A DNA stretch of 64,000 bases from Verrucomicrobiia bacterium (GTDB lineage Bacteria; Verrucomicrobiota; Verrucomicrobiia; Verrucomicrobiales; DEV007), in the NCBI GenBank assembly GCA_030427505.1, contig JAUICH010000003.1:124001-188000 (forward strand), read 5' to 3'. Both the position numbers and the translations under genes were made by a program. Shown piece after piece: positions 52,336 through 61,666 of this stretch. Numbering within the stretch: the stretch's first letter is position 1; every line of letters begins with the position of its first letter. Under the pieces are notes generated by a model, which saw only the letters and a list, made by a program, of their open reading frames with translations, searched no databases and was not told the origin of the DNA.

Positions 52336-53652
52336 ATGCCCGAAGCCAAACCTCGTGGAATCCTCAAGTCAATCGGTCCCGCCATCATCGTGGCGGCGGT
52401 AGTGTTAGGGCCGGGTAGTATTCTGACCAGTTCGCGGGTCGGCGCCGAGTTTGGCTTTCTGGGGTTGCCCGTGGTATTTGGCGCGGCCATTCTCATGATC
52501 GCCATGGTGGCGCTGGCCGCCCGGTTGGGCGCGGTGTATGACAACAGTCCCTGCGAGGAACTCGCCGACCGGCTGGGCAGGCCAGTAGCCATTATCGTGG
52601 GTCTTATCCTGTTCCTGGTGGTCGCCTTCTTTCAGTCCAGCAACAACCTCGCCGTCATTGCCGGAGTGGAACCGCTCTTTGAGAAAGAAGGCCAGGCGGC
52701 CACCCCCATCAGTCCGATATTGCGCATCGGTATCTTGGTGGCGATCAACCTCTTTGTGATCTTCTGCCTCTACGGCATGCGGAATCTCTACGGCAGCATC
52801 GAAAAGCTGATGAAGCTGCTCATCTTCCTGATGGTGGGGGCGTTCCTCTTCAATTTCGTGGTCGTGCTCATTTCCACCAGGAAGTTCGAACCCGCGCCTT
52901 CCGGAGAGAGTCCCCGTGATTGGATCTCCCTGATCGGGATGATTGGCACGACCTTCTCGGTGGGCGGCGCTTTCTATCAGGCTTACTTGGTGAAGGAAAA
53001 AGGCTGGGGCATCAACGACGTGCGGCGGGGACTGATCGATTCGATCGCGAGTATTTCCGTGCTGGGGCTGATTACGGCGGTCATTCTCTCCACGTCCGTT
53101 CTGGTTTTCCATGGCAACCCAGATGCGCCCAAACTGGGCAGCGTGGCGGATGTGGCACGGCAACTGGAGCCCCTGTTCGGGACCTCCGCCAAGGTCATCT
53201 TTTGCATCGGTATTTTCGCGGGCGCGTTCAGTTCATTCATGGTGAACGCGCTTATTGGTGGCACGATCCTTTCGGACTCCATTGGACGGGGCAGCCGGCT
53301 GGAAGACAGATGGCCGCTCCACCTGACCACCCTGGCCCTCCTGGTCGGCATGGGTATCGCCATCATGCAGTTGCTCAAGGAAGGCAGCACCGTGGATCTG
53401 ATTACCTTTGCCCAGGCATTGACCGTGCTGGGCCTTCCCGCTCTGGCTTTGACCCTGGTTTATCTGGGGACCCGGAAAGAACTGACGGGAGCCAGAAAGA
53501 TCCCCACACCGATTCTCGCCCTCAGCGTCTTGGGTCTCCTGGTGGCGTGCGGGTTGGCCGCCTTGACGGTGAAGAAGCTGGCCGACAAATTCCAGAAAGA
53601 GTCCCAAGCCGCCAAGACGGCTTGGGTGGCGCCTCCTTCGGCCGGAGATTGA
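52336..53652 (+). CDS. Nramp-like divalent metal transporter (variant motifs)
   Basis: 438 residues with about eleven hydrophobic helices. The start IGPAIIVAAVVLGPGSILTS is the Nramp first helix, but the canonical Asp-Pro-Gly-Asn is Gly-Pro-Gly-Ser. Helix 6 reads GTTFSVGGAFYQAYLVKEKG, where the family's Met-Pro-His is lost. ARLGAVYDNSPCEELADRLG follows the first helices as in Nramp. The fold is that of Nramp/SLC11, but the manganese/iron ligands are not conserved, so the ion could be magnesium or something else. It may be the last gene of the oxidoreductase-nagA cluster. It converges with the AsmA-like gene with one base between stops. Confidence 0.82.
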   Translation: MPEAKPRGILKSIGPAIIVAAVVLGPGSILTSSRVGAEFGFLGLPVVFGAAILMIAMVALAARLGAVYDNSPCEELADRLGRPVAIIVGLILFLVVAFFQSSNNLAVIAGVEPLFEKEGQAATPISPILRIGILVAINLFVIFCLYGMRNLYGSIEKLMKLLIFLMVGAFLFNFVVVLISTRKFEPAPSGESPRDWISLIGMIGTTFSVGGAFYQAYLVKEKGWGINDVRRGLIDSIASISVLGLITAVILSTSVLVFHGNPDAPKLGSVADVARQLEPLFGTSAKVIFCIGIFAGAFSSFMVNALIGGTILSDSIGRGSRLEDRWPLHLTTLALLVGMGIAIMQLLKEGSTVDLITFAQALTVLGLPALALTLVYLGTRKELTGARKIPTPILALSVLGLLVACGLAALTVKKLADKFQKESQAAKTAWVAPPSAGD

Positions 53653-53653
53653 G

Positions 53654-55615
53654 CTACTTCTTCTTACCCGGCACCAGGTTCTCGAGTCCCTGACCCAGGC
53701 GTTCCAGGCCTTTGCCCACCTTTTCGGCTCCGGCTTCGCCTACTTTCGCGGCTCCACCACTGGCCTTTTTGAGCCCTTCAGTGCCAGTCTTGAGCGTTTG
53801 ACCCGCGGCTCCGGTAGCGGTCCGGCTCAATTCCGACGCGGTCTCACCCGCCACGTCCACCGCTCCGGTAGCGGACAGGTTTTTCATGTTCCATTTCACA
53901 CCGCCGGGAATCTTCCCGCCGCCTTCCACCTCCAGGAGTCTGCTGACGACATTGGTGGCGAGGCCGACCGCCCCTTTTACGCGAGCCTGTGCATTGAACT
54001 CGGTCGTGTTGTCACTCAGATCAAAGCTTCCGGCGGCCTCCACCACGGTAAACTGACTGCTCACTTTCAAGTCGTCCGTGTGAATCACGCCTTGTTTGAT
54101 GACGTAGTTCGCCGTGAGTTCCTGCTCCTTGGGCTCGCCGAAAATGGGCACCACCGAAGACAGCAGACTGAATAGCGATTTAAAAACCGGAATAGAATAG
54201 AAGTTAGCGCCGGTCACTCGCACATTTCCGTCTCCACGCAGGCTCTTGATTGAATCTGCTACTTCGTAGTTCAGGTTTCCGTGAAGACGTCCCTCCGTCC
54301 GGGTGTCGGGCGTTCCGCCCATGGCTACGACTTCCGCGAGCGACAGGCCGTTTAGGCGAAGATTTCCCGAGTAGCTCGGAGTCTTGGCGAGGGCATGCGC
54401 TTCGCCGGAAAGAAAGACCTCGCCGTCCATGACTTTTGCCTCCAGACCCGTGGTGCTGATGACCTGTTTCTCCATCAATACGGGTCCCTTCAACGACTCC
54501 AGGCGGAAGGTGTTCCCGTCTCCCAGGCGAAAAGACACTGCGCGATCTCCTTTGAAGTCGATCGACAGCGAACTGTCCGGAAAGTTGTCCGTAAGCAGCC
54601 GCCCTTTCAGACCGAAGGCCGGCGGCTCGGTGAACGTGATTCCGCCCGGAACCTCCGCCGGCGTGAAGTCGAACGCGGCATAGAGAGCCAGTGGGTCCAC
54701 GCTGGACGTCACATCCCTGAGTTCGATGCGTCCTTCTTGACCGTAGTAGTCCAGCGTGCCGCTCAGCGGTTTTCCCTGAAAGACGAGGAGGAAGTCTTCA
54801 GCTTCCACCATCGCCAGTTCCGCGTCGTAGGAAAACGGGATCTTCACCTCGTCCAGGCGGGCCCCTCTCCAAGTCACATTCTTACCGCTCAGGCCTCCTC
54901 CCGCTTTCACCACGGCGCCTTCACCACTTTCGTCGATCAGGAACGTCACCTTCAATTCCGGCGGCTCCTCTTCGGATGCGAAAGTTCCCCATTCGGCCAA
55001 TCCCTGAAAAAAGGAAAAGTCCAGGTCCAGATCCTTTGGGCCTTCGGAAGCGGGTTCCTCTTCTTTGGACTTTGGGGTCTCCTTACTTTTTGCGAAGAGG
55101 TATTCTCCGTCCACATTCAGCGAAATACCGTTAACCAGCGTCGTTAAGCTGTCGATGGTGAGGCCGTATTTCTCGTTTTCGTAGTGGGCTTTCAGATCCA
55201 GATCTTCAAATTCCGCCACCGGATCTCCGTGAAAAAGCACGAGCGTCCCGGAATCGACCGTGATCTTGGCGTCCACCAGTTTCTCCGAGATCAGCTTTCT
55301 CAAGCCCACGGCAATGCCCACGTTGTCCAACTCGATGACCGGCTCCTTGCGTTCGGCGGTCCGATAGAGGGTCACGCCTTTCAATACCGCGCCTCGCAGG
55401 GGTGAGTAGTCCAGAGACGCATAGCTCAAATGGATGCCGGAATTTTCCAACTGAGCGTTGACGAACTCCCGGGCCTCCTTTTTCAGCCAGTCCCGGGACA
55501 GGTAAATACCGATGGCCAGGAGAATCAGAAACACTCCGGCTCCGATGAGGAGGCGGCGGAAAAGAGTCAACAGCCCAAGCCATTTCGGCCGTGGCTTCGC
55601 TTCAGAAGGGTTCAT
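53654..55615 (-). CDS. AsmA-like membrane-anchored protein 1
   Basis: 653 residues. A single N-terminal helix (FRRLLIGAGVFLILLAIGIYL) anchors a periplasmic beta-rich body of AsmA type: VNAQLENSGIHLSYASLDYS and SPLRGAVLKGVTLYRTAERK at the start, and a C-terminal AsmA-like repeat (GNLRLNGLSLAEVVAMGG, LHGNLNYEVADSIKSLRGDG). A low-complexity Gly-, Ala- and Lys-rich tail ends KKASGGAAKVGEAG. AsmA/TamB-like proteins bridge lipid transport between membranes. The second AsmA-like gene at 61667 is not adjacent. Function by family only. Confidence 0.78.
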   Translation of the reverse strand: MNPSEAKPRPKWLGLLTLFRRLLIGAGVFLILLAIGIYLSRDWLKKEAREFVNAQLENSGIHLSYASLDYSPLRGAVLKGVTLYRTAERKEPVIELDNVGIAVGLRKLISEKLVDAKITVDSGTLVLFHGDPVAEFEDLDLKAHYENEKYGLTIDSLTTLVNGISLNVDGEYLFAKSKETPKSKEEEPASEGPKDLDLDFSFFQGLAEWGTFASEEEPPELKVTFLIDESGEGAVVKAGGGLSGKNVTWRGARLDEVKIPFSYDAELAMVEAEDFLLVFQGKPLSGTLDYYGQEGRIELRDVTSSVDPLALYAAFDFTPAEVPGGITFTEPPAFGLKGRLLTDNFPDSSLSIDFKGDRAVSFRLGDGNTFRLESLKGPVLMEKQVISTTGLEAKVMDGEVFLSGEAHALAKTPSYSGNLRLNGLSLAEVVAMGGTPDTRTEGRLHGNLNYEVADSIKSLRGDGNVRVTGANFYSIPVFKSLFSLLSSVVPIFGEPKEQELTANYVIKQGVIHTDDLKVSSQFTVVEAAGSFDLSDNTTEFNAQARVKGAVGLATNVVSRLLEVEGGGKIPGGVKWNMKNLSATGAVDVAGETASELSRTATGAAGQTLKTGTEGLKKASGGAAKVGEAGAEKVGKGLERLGQGLENLVPGKKK

Positions 55616-55758
55616 ATAGAGGGAGAATAGGTCTTTGGGGTTCAGAAAAAAGAAGACTCCCCCGCAAGTTGTTCGCGAAGGAGACTTGAGCCGGGCTACT
55701 GAATTCTGTTACGTATCACAGCCTTCAGAGAGTCAACCTCTAAGCAAACTATCAGACC

Positions 55759-56811
55759 ATGCACATTACCCCCTTCCCCACAAAAATCCCCCATCTTCTC
55801 GGCCTGTGCGCCCTGCTGTCCGCGCTTCCGGCGCAGGCTCAGGACACCACGAATTTTCCCACCATTGGAACCATCGAGCGGATGTCGGAGGAACTGGATG
55901 CTCTGGTACCGAAAGACGCGGTCATTCAGGTGCTGGCCGGGGGCTTCGAATGGACGGAGGGCCCGGTCTGGGTCCCGGAAGCAGAGCATCCGAACGGTGG
56001 GTTCCTGCTGTTTTCGGAGATTCCCTCCAATACCGTCCGCCGCTGGGACGAAGGAAAAGGCGTTGCAGTCTATCTTTCGCCTTCTGGCTACACCGGACAG
56101 GTGGACTATGGGGCGGAACCGGGCAGCAACGGCCTGCTCCTGGATGCCGAGGGACGCCTGGTGTCCTGCGAACATGGGGATCGCCGCCTGTCCGTCCTGA
56201 CCAAGGACGGCGGAAAGCGCACCCTTGCCGACAACTACGAAGGCAAGCGCTTCAACAGTCCGAACGATGCCTGCATGCACGAAAACGGAGATCTCTATTT
56301 CACCGATCCGCCCTACGGTTTGCCGAAGCGCTGGGAAGACCCGCGCCGGGAGCTCGACTATTGCGGGGTGTTCCGGATTGGAAAAGAAGGGGCGGTCACG
56401 CTGCTGACAGACGAAATGACGCGGCCCAATGGCATCGCCTTTTCACCGGACTTCAGCACACTCTACGTGGCCCAGTCCGACCCCGAAGCGGCCATCTGGA
56501 AAGCCTTTCCGGTCAAAGAGGACGGCGCCCTGGGCGAGAGCAAAGTCTTCTACGATGCCACGGAAAATTCCAAAGCCGGAGAACCCGGCGGTTGCGATGG
56601 CATGAAGGCGGACATTCACGGTAACCTCTGGGCCACGGGACCGGGTGGCGTGTGGGTGTTCTCACCGGAAGGAAAAGCCCTGGGGCGCGTCCGCACCTTC
56701 GAGCGCATTTCCAACTGCGCCTGGGGAAATGACGGCACGGTCCTCTACATGACTTCCGACACCTACATCTGCCGCATTCAGACCACGACCAAAGGGGCAG
56801 GCTGGGAGTAG
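55759..56811 (+). CDS. Exported SMP-30/gluconolactonase-family protein
   Basis: 350 residues. The signal peptide (IPHLLGLCALLSALPAQAQ) precedes a six-bladed propeller of the SMP-30/gluconolactonase family: FEWTEGPVWVPE (metal Glu), FLLFSEIPSNTVRRWD, RFNSPNDACMHENGDLYFTD (Asn-Asp), TRPNGIAFSPDFSTLYVAQS and CDGMKADIHGNLWATG (Asp). All usual metal ligands appear to be present, so lactone hydrolysis in the periplasm or outside is plausible. It lies beside, and converges with, the malectin/propeller gene, a common neighbourhood in glycan-using Verrucomicrobiota. Confidence 0.9.
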   Translation: MHITPFPTKIPHLLGLCALLSALPAQAQDTTNFPTIGTIERMSEELDALVPKDAVIQVLAGGFEWTEGPVWVPEAEHPNGGFLLFSEIPSNTVRRWDEGKGVAVYLSPSGYTGQVDYGAEPGSNGLLLDAEGRLVSCEHGDRRLSVLTKDGGKRTLADNYEGKRFNSPNDACMHENGDLYFTDPPYGLPKRWEDPRRELDYCGVFRIGKEGAVTLLTDEMTRPNGIAFSPDFSTLYVAQSDPEAAIWKAFPVKEDGALGESKVFYDATENSKAGEPGGCDGMKADIHGNLWATGPGGVWVFSPEGKALGRVRTFERISNCAWGNDGTVLYMTSDTYICRIQTTTKGAGWE

Positions 56812-56830
56812 GAAAAAGGGAGTACGGTTC

Positions 56831-59383
56831 TCAATTTTCCCATCGTCCCGGAACGGCGATGTCATGCCAGACGGGAAGATCGAATACCGTGAGATCCGAA
56901 ACGCGGCGTTCCCCGGCCAGTTCCGGGCGCGTCGCGAAGGGCTGGAGGGTCAGCGAGTAGGTCTCTCCCAGCTTCGGTAATTTCTTGAGAACCCGTCCGT
57001 CGAGAATGGCCCACTGGGTGACGACAATTCTCTGATTGTCCAGGTCTCCCGATTCTACCTTTTGGATTTCGTAAAGATTCTCCACCATGCAGCGCCGGTA
57101 GGGAGCGATCGCTTTGGGAGATGGCGTAACGGTTTGCTCGACCAGCTTGGCTTCCACCTTTACGGCAGGCACCGGTTTCCTCTCCTTCACCTGCTCTTTG
57201 TAAATCTGGGCATGTTTCTCTAGCTCGCTTGAATCCATCCGGCGGGCATAGGCGGCAATCCGCTCCACGTGGGCTTGTAATTTTCCGTCGCCAAAGCGGA
57301 TGTCACGGGAAGAAGGAAAATTCTTGCTGGGGATAAATTTCTGTTCTCCCGCGAGGTCGCCGTTCCACCACCACCGGAGCTTGTCGTCGGTGAATTCCAT
57401 CGCGAGGTGAACGGGGCGATCGATCTCCAGCCGGCCGAGTTCGTATGGGCCCACCTCTTTCTTGCCCAGCGTGCGGATGGTCAGTGTCCGTCCGTCATCC
57501 ACATCCACGATCACTTTAGTCCTTTCCGTCGGACCGAACGCGATGAGGCGTCCATACTTGGACTCCGCCGTCAGTTCCAGACCCAGTTCCAGGGAGAAGG
57601 AGTCGCTTTGGCGAAAGCGCCGCTCCCACTCCTTGCGGTCAGCCGCGATGTCGAATCCCCCACCACCGAGATCCACCCCCAGGTGCCGTGTGAAGCGGGC
57701 TCTCCCCGTCATCTCCCCCAGGCAGGTGAAGAAGGTACCGTCGGGACGCTCGATCAGATTGTTCGCCACCGCATCTCCCCAGAGTACGACCATGTCTCTC
57801 GTGCTGATGGGCCATTCGAGGCCTTGTTTCTGCAACGCGCCCTGGGGCGAAACAGCCAGGACAGGAGGCATTCCTTTCGTCATCTGCGCGGACTCAGGTT
57901 CGATCCACGCGTCCCCAAAAAAATCATACTGTTCATTGTCAGATACCTGGACCCATCCGGAAACGCTGTTGAAGTCTTCGGCGAACTTGCCGAGATAGAC
58001 TTCCGACTCTTCCAATTGAAAGGGCGCCGTGACGGTCAGATAGCGTGGGTGGTTCGACCAGCGGGGGTGGTAGACCTTTTGATTGTGGTTCACGAGCATC
58101 TGGTTCAAGCGGACGGAACGCGGGTTCTTCCCGTCCGCGTCGAACATGGTCGCTTCCTTGTGATCGCCCTTAAAGATGAAGAACCGGTAACTGTTGTCCG
58201 GGGACATGGACGGCCAGCACCCGTTTTGGTGCACCTGCCACTTTCCATTGGGAAACGCGATGACCCCGCACTTGGGCCAGGGAAAGGCCTCCGTGGCCCG
58301 GCGGCCGTCCTGGGAAAGCTGTAGCCAGGGGGCGCCCTTCGCACCGATATCCACGACGCTGGCGATGACGTTTTCCCTGATCGAGGGGTTGTCCAGGCGG
58401 ACCCGGAAGAGGGTGGCTTTGGTATGAAGAAACGAGGTGCGGGCATACACCCAGTCCAGGTTTGTCTCGGGGTCCCTCCACACCTCCGCGCCGAAACCCT
58501 CCGTGATCTCCACGGGCGCGCCGCCCTCGAACGGAATGGCATAGACCCGGTGTGCCAGTTGGTCGGTAAAGATCACTTGCTCCCCATCCGGAGTGATCAT
58601 GGGCTTCGACGCCCCGCCTGAGTTTTCGAAGAGCAGCCGCTCTCCCTCGCCATCCGCGGTATCCAGAACCATGACGCTTCCCTGCCCCATTACGCCGTAC
58701 CAATCCGTGTGGTGCGGGGTCTGCATCCAGGCCACTTTTGTTCTTCTGCCGGTGAAGGCTTGGATTCGTTCCGACCGGGTGAGGTCCTCTATCGGGGTGG
58801 AAAGTTGGACGACTTCCAGGGCGGATTCGTAAACGTCATCGCCAGTTCCCCGGCGGCAGTCGATTCTCAAGCCGTTTCCATCCGTGACTTCCACCTCCAC
58901 TTCCCGGACAACCGCCTTCTTCTTCTCCCCTCCAGCGGCCTGCTTGGGCGAAAAGTCTTTGATGGCGGTTTCTCCCTCCAGCTCAAATTCCATATGGCGG
59001 TCGTCACTCCGTATCGCCCCTTCGGAAAAGTGAAACCGCACCAGAAAGTGTCCGTTCGGCAGGTTAGGAAAGAGGAAGGAGTGGTCGGAATGACGAACGG
59101 TGTGGTAAACGCTTTCCGGCGGTGAATCCTGAACCCCTGAAAGGTCGTGCCCGCCGGGAAATTTGAACACATTGCCGCCCCGGGCGTAGACTTTGTCCGA
59201 TACCCATCCATCCACGGTGGGTCCACCCACATTGATGCGAATGTGGACTTTCTCCTGACTTTGGGCATGGACCTGATTCGCGGAGACCGTTCCCCACGCC
59301 ACCCACATCACCACCAGGATCAGCCACATGGCTGAAATGCTCGCCCCGCACCTGGGGCTTCCAATTCCGGGTTCCCCTCCCAT
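56831..59383 (-). CDS. Exported malectin-domain plus propeller glycan-binding protein
   Basis: 850 residues. A hydrophobic export segment (AMWLILVVMWVAWGTVSANQ) precedes a malectin-like domain (VHIRINVGGPTVDGWVSD, about residues 45-200), a TolB-like beta-propeller (SKPMITPDGEQVIFTDQLA, SMSPDNSYRFFIFKGD, HPRWSNHPRYLTVTAPF), and a C-terminal lectin-like region (about 580-720, FSLELGLELTAESKYGRLIA; DKLRWWWNGDLAG). Malectin and lectin-like folds bind carbohydrate. The product may sit on the cell surface and bind polysaccharide before it is cut. ATG 59383 is the first start; ATG 59329, at the hydrophobic segment, is also possible. Its partners are unknown. Confidence 0.8.
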   Translation of the reverse strand: MGGEPGIGSPRCGASISAMWLILVVMWVAWGTVSANQVHAQSQEKVHIRINVGGPTVDGWVSDKVYARGGNVFKFPGGHDLSGVQDSPPESVYHTVRHSDHSFLFPNLPNGHFLVRFHFSEGAIRSDDRHMEFELEGETAIKDFSPKQAAGGEKKKAVVREVEVEVTDGNGLRIDCRRGTGDDVYESALEVVQLSTPIEDLTRSERIQAFTGRRTKVAWMQTPHHTDWYGVMGQGSVMVLDTADGEGERLLFENSGGASKPMITPDGEQVIFTDQLAHRVYAIPFEGGAPVEITEGFGAEVWRDPETNLDWVYARTSFLHTKATLFRVRLDNPSIRENVIASVVDIGAKGAPWLQLSQDGRRATEAFPWPKCGVIAFPNGKWQVHQNGCWPSMSPDNSYRFFIFKGDHKEATMFDADGKNPRSVRLNQMLVNHNQKVYHPRWSNHPRYLTVTAPFQLEESEVYLGKFAEDFNSVSGWVQVSDNEQYDFFGDAWIEPESAQMTKGMPPVLAVSPQGALQKQGLEWPISTRDMVVLWGDAVANNLIERPDGTFFTCLGEMTGRARFTRHLGVDLGGGGFDIAADRKEWERRFRQSDSFSLELGLELTAESKYGRLIAFGPTERTKVIVDVDDGRTLTIRTLGKKEVGPYELGRLEIDRPVHLAMEFTDDKLRWWWNGDLAGEQKFIPSKNFPSSRDIRFGDGKLQAHVERIAAYARRMDSSELEKHAQIYKEQVKERKPVPAVKVEAKLVEQTVTPSPKAIAPYRRCMVENLYEIQKVESGDLDNQRIVVTQWAILDGRVLKKLPKLGETYSLTLQPFATRPELAGERRVSDLTVFDLPVWHDIAVPGRWEN

Positions 59384-59490
59384 TGGGGAAGCCTAGTCAT
59401 TATTTTTCCCAACATCAAATCTTTCTCCGGGAACGGGATCGCGTCCCCCGGAGAATGACGATGCGGCTCGCAGGGCTCTTTGCGGGGGGA

Positions 59491-60420
59491 TCAGTGCATC
59501 TCCACCGCGCAGGTGCCGAGACCGCCCCGGTAGTAGTTGAACTGCACGTTGGGATGATCGCTGAGCAACGACATGGGTACGGCGGAGTCGGCCAGCCCCT
59601 TGGAAATCATGAAGGCGGTCAGGCGCTGGCCCAGGGGATTGTCGTGGGTACCGGCCTGCCAGATGGAGACTTTCTCCGCCTGCCAGGTTTCCTTCGGCCC
59701 GACCGTGATGGCCTGGGCCGGAACCATGGTGATGTTTCCGCCGCCAGAGGTGCGGGCGTTCTGCGCCAGGGTGATGGGGTGAAGTTCGACGACACGGGTG
59801 CCGAGTTCCCGGTATTCCTCCGGGCTGGGCGGTGCATCAGCGTATTTGCCTTCACGCTTCAGTGGGTCGTTGAAAGCCCAGTGCTTGATGTCTCCCTGAC
59901 CGCCCTGCATGACGGCACAGCGGGCGTCTTTCCAACTGTCGATGTAGGGCTGCACATCCGCCGCGGGAAAGTGGAGGTTCTCTTCCGGCATGACGAGGTC
60001 CTTGGAAATTCGGTTGAAGCACAGCTCCCGGTCGGCTCTTTCGAAAGAGAGAGGATGATCGGTGGAAACTTCTTTGCCATCCACATACCACTCGTCCATG
60101 CCCCAGAAGTGGGCGTGCTTCAGGCTCAGTCCCAACTCATTCACCAGCCGGGATACCAGGGGAAGTTGCTCGGTGGGGCCGATGGGACCGCAGATGCCCA
60201 CCGGATTGTCGGCCGTGGCCTGTTTCCAGGCGGATATGTATTCCAGCGCCTCCGCCAGGTAAAAATCTTCCAGGGTGTCGTAGAACACCACTTTGAACCC
60301 CGGCCGGGAAAGCTGCTCCATGTCGCTCAGGGAAAGCCTGGCGGCATCGTTGATCAAATCATTGTCCAGGGTGGTGTAATCCCACCAGTCAGGGGCGATG
60401 TGGCTTAGTTTTCTGGGCAT
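59491..60420 (-). CDS. NagB-like glucosamine-6-phosphate isomerase-family protein
   Basis: 309 residues. The NagB/6-phosphogluconolactonase fold is seen: AGVFYDT-like start ([17 protein letters not shown]), [30 protein letters not shown] (Asp of the MDEW/MDEY loop), [15 protein letters not shown] and [14 protein letters not shown]. In NagB the motif is GxGxDGHIAFNEP. Here Asp is moved one place, His stays and Glu is Asp, so the active site is altered. It could be a deaminase with changed chemistry or an isomerase for another sugar phosphate. It is divergent from hemW, 114 bases apart, and matches nagA in pathway. Confidence 0.8.
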   Translation of the reverse strand: MPRKLSHIAPDWWDYTTLDNDLINDAARLSLSDMEQLSRPGFKVVFYDTLEDFYLAEALEYISAWKQATADNPVGICGPIGPTEQLPLVSRLVNELGLSLKHAHFWGMDEWYVDGKEVSTDHPLSFERADRELCFNRISKDLVMPEENLHFPAADVQPYIDSWKDARCAVMQGGQGDIKHWAFNDPLKREGKYADAPPSPEEYRELGTRVVELHPITLAQNARTSGGGNITMVPAQAITVGPKETWQAEKVSIWQAGTHDNPLGQRLTAFMISKGLADSAVPMSLLSDHPNVQFNYYRGGLGTCAVEMH

Positions 60421-60534
60421 AATAGGGTTGGGGTTTTTCCGCTGGGCGCATTCTGCCGCCCGCCGTCATTTCGCGCAAGTTGAACTTGGGGCGCTTGCGC
60501 GCCGCCCGCCATCGCCGACACTGAGAGACCGGCT

Positions 60535-61641
60535 TTGAACACCATTCGCCATCTCTACTTTCACGTCCCCTTCTGCGCGCACATTTGCCCGTACTGCAGC
60601 TTCTACAAGCATCAGCCGGGGAATCTGGCGAACGCCGCCTTTGTGAAGGCCCTCTTGGCGGAAGTCCGGAACCGGAGCGGAAACTTCCCCATCCGCCCCG
60701 AAACCATCTACTTCGGCGGCGGCACGCCCACGTTGCTCAGCCGCGCCCATCTCGATACCCTGCTCTCGGGTCTCTGGGATCTTCTGGACCTCTCGGCTCT
60801 GCGCGAATGGACTTTTGAGGCGAACCCCTCCACCTTCGGCGCCCCCAAGGCCACGCTTCTCAAAGATGCCGGTGTGAACCGAGTAAGCCTGGGCACGCAG
60901 TCCTGGACGCCCCGCACCCTGGCGATGCTGGGTCGCGACCATACCCCTGAAGCCGCCCGCGAGGGCTTTGAGGTGCTGCGCTCCGTGGGCTTCGGCAGTC
61001 TGAACATCGACCTCATGTTCTCCGTCCCGGGCCAGACTCTGACGGATTGGGAGCAGGACCTGGAAATCACCGCCGGACTGCGGCCCGACCATGTCTCCGC
61101 CTACAATCTGACTTACGAAGAAGACACGGCGTTTTTCGAACGTTTCGTGGCGGGAGAGTTTGAGTCTGATGAGAACGCGGACGCGGATCATTTCCACGCC
61201 ACGGTAGACCGCCTGGCCGCCGCCGGGTTGGAGCAGTATGAGATTTCCAATTACGCCCGGCCCGGTCACGAGTCGCTTCACAACCAGGCCTATTGGCGGG
61301 GCGGGGACTACCTGGGTTTCGGGCCCGGAGCCGTCAGCACGCGGGAGTTTCAGCGTTGGAAAAACGTGGAAGACACCGCCCGCTATGTGGCGGGGTGGCT
61401 GGAGGAGAAAGAGATCCTGACGGAACAGGAAACCCTGACCGAAGCTCAAAAACGGATGGAGGCCATCGCCCTGCGGCTGCGGACCCGTCAGGGTGCGCCT
61501 CTCAGTCTGTTCGCCGACTATCCTTCAAGCACCTGGGAGCCGCTCGTGGAAGAAGGCATGCTCGTCCAGTCCGGCGACTCCCTGTTCCTGACCCGCAGAG
61601 GGAAAGCCTTGGCCGATTCCGTGACCGCGGCGCTCGTGTAG
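60535..61641 (+). CDS. hemW: Radical-SAM haem chaperone HemW
   Basis: 368 residues, starting with TTG at 60535, since no ATG precedes the conserved start. The radical-SAM CxxxCxxC is FCAHICPYCSFYKH, without the fourth Cys that marks true HemN, which fits HemW. Other segments: TIYFGGGTPTLLS, FEANPSTFGAPKATLLKDAG, VNRVSLGTQSWTPRTL, NIDLMFSVPGQTLTDWEQD and EQYEISNYARPGHESLHN. HemW binds haem and hands it to proteins; earlier it was annotated as coproporphyrinogen III oxidase. It converges with the second AsmA-like gene, 25 bases apart. Confidence 0.92.
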   Translation: MNTIRHLYFHVPFCAHICPYCSFYKHQPGNLANAAFVKALLAEVRNRSGNFPIRPETIYFGGGTPTLLSRAHLDTLLSGLWDLLDLSALREWTFEANPSTFGAPKATLLKDAGVNRVSLGTQSWTPRTLAMLGRDHTPEAAREGFEVLRSVGFGSLNIDLMFSVPGQTLTDWEQDLEITAGLRPDHVSAYNLTYEEDTAFFERFVAGEFESDENADADHFHATVDRLAAAGLEQYEISNYARPGHESLHNQAYWRGGDYLGFGPGAVSTREFQRWKNVEDTARYVAGWLEEKEILTEQETLTEAQKRMEAIALRLRTRQGAPLSLFADYPSSTWEPLVEEGMLVQSGDSLFLTRRGKALADSVTAALV

Positions 61642-61666
61642 CGGATGGCGATTGTTGAAAGCGCCC

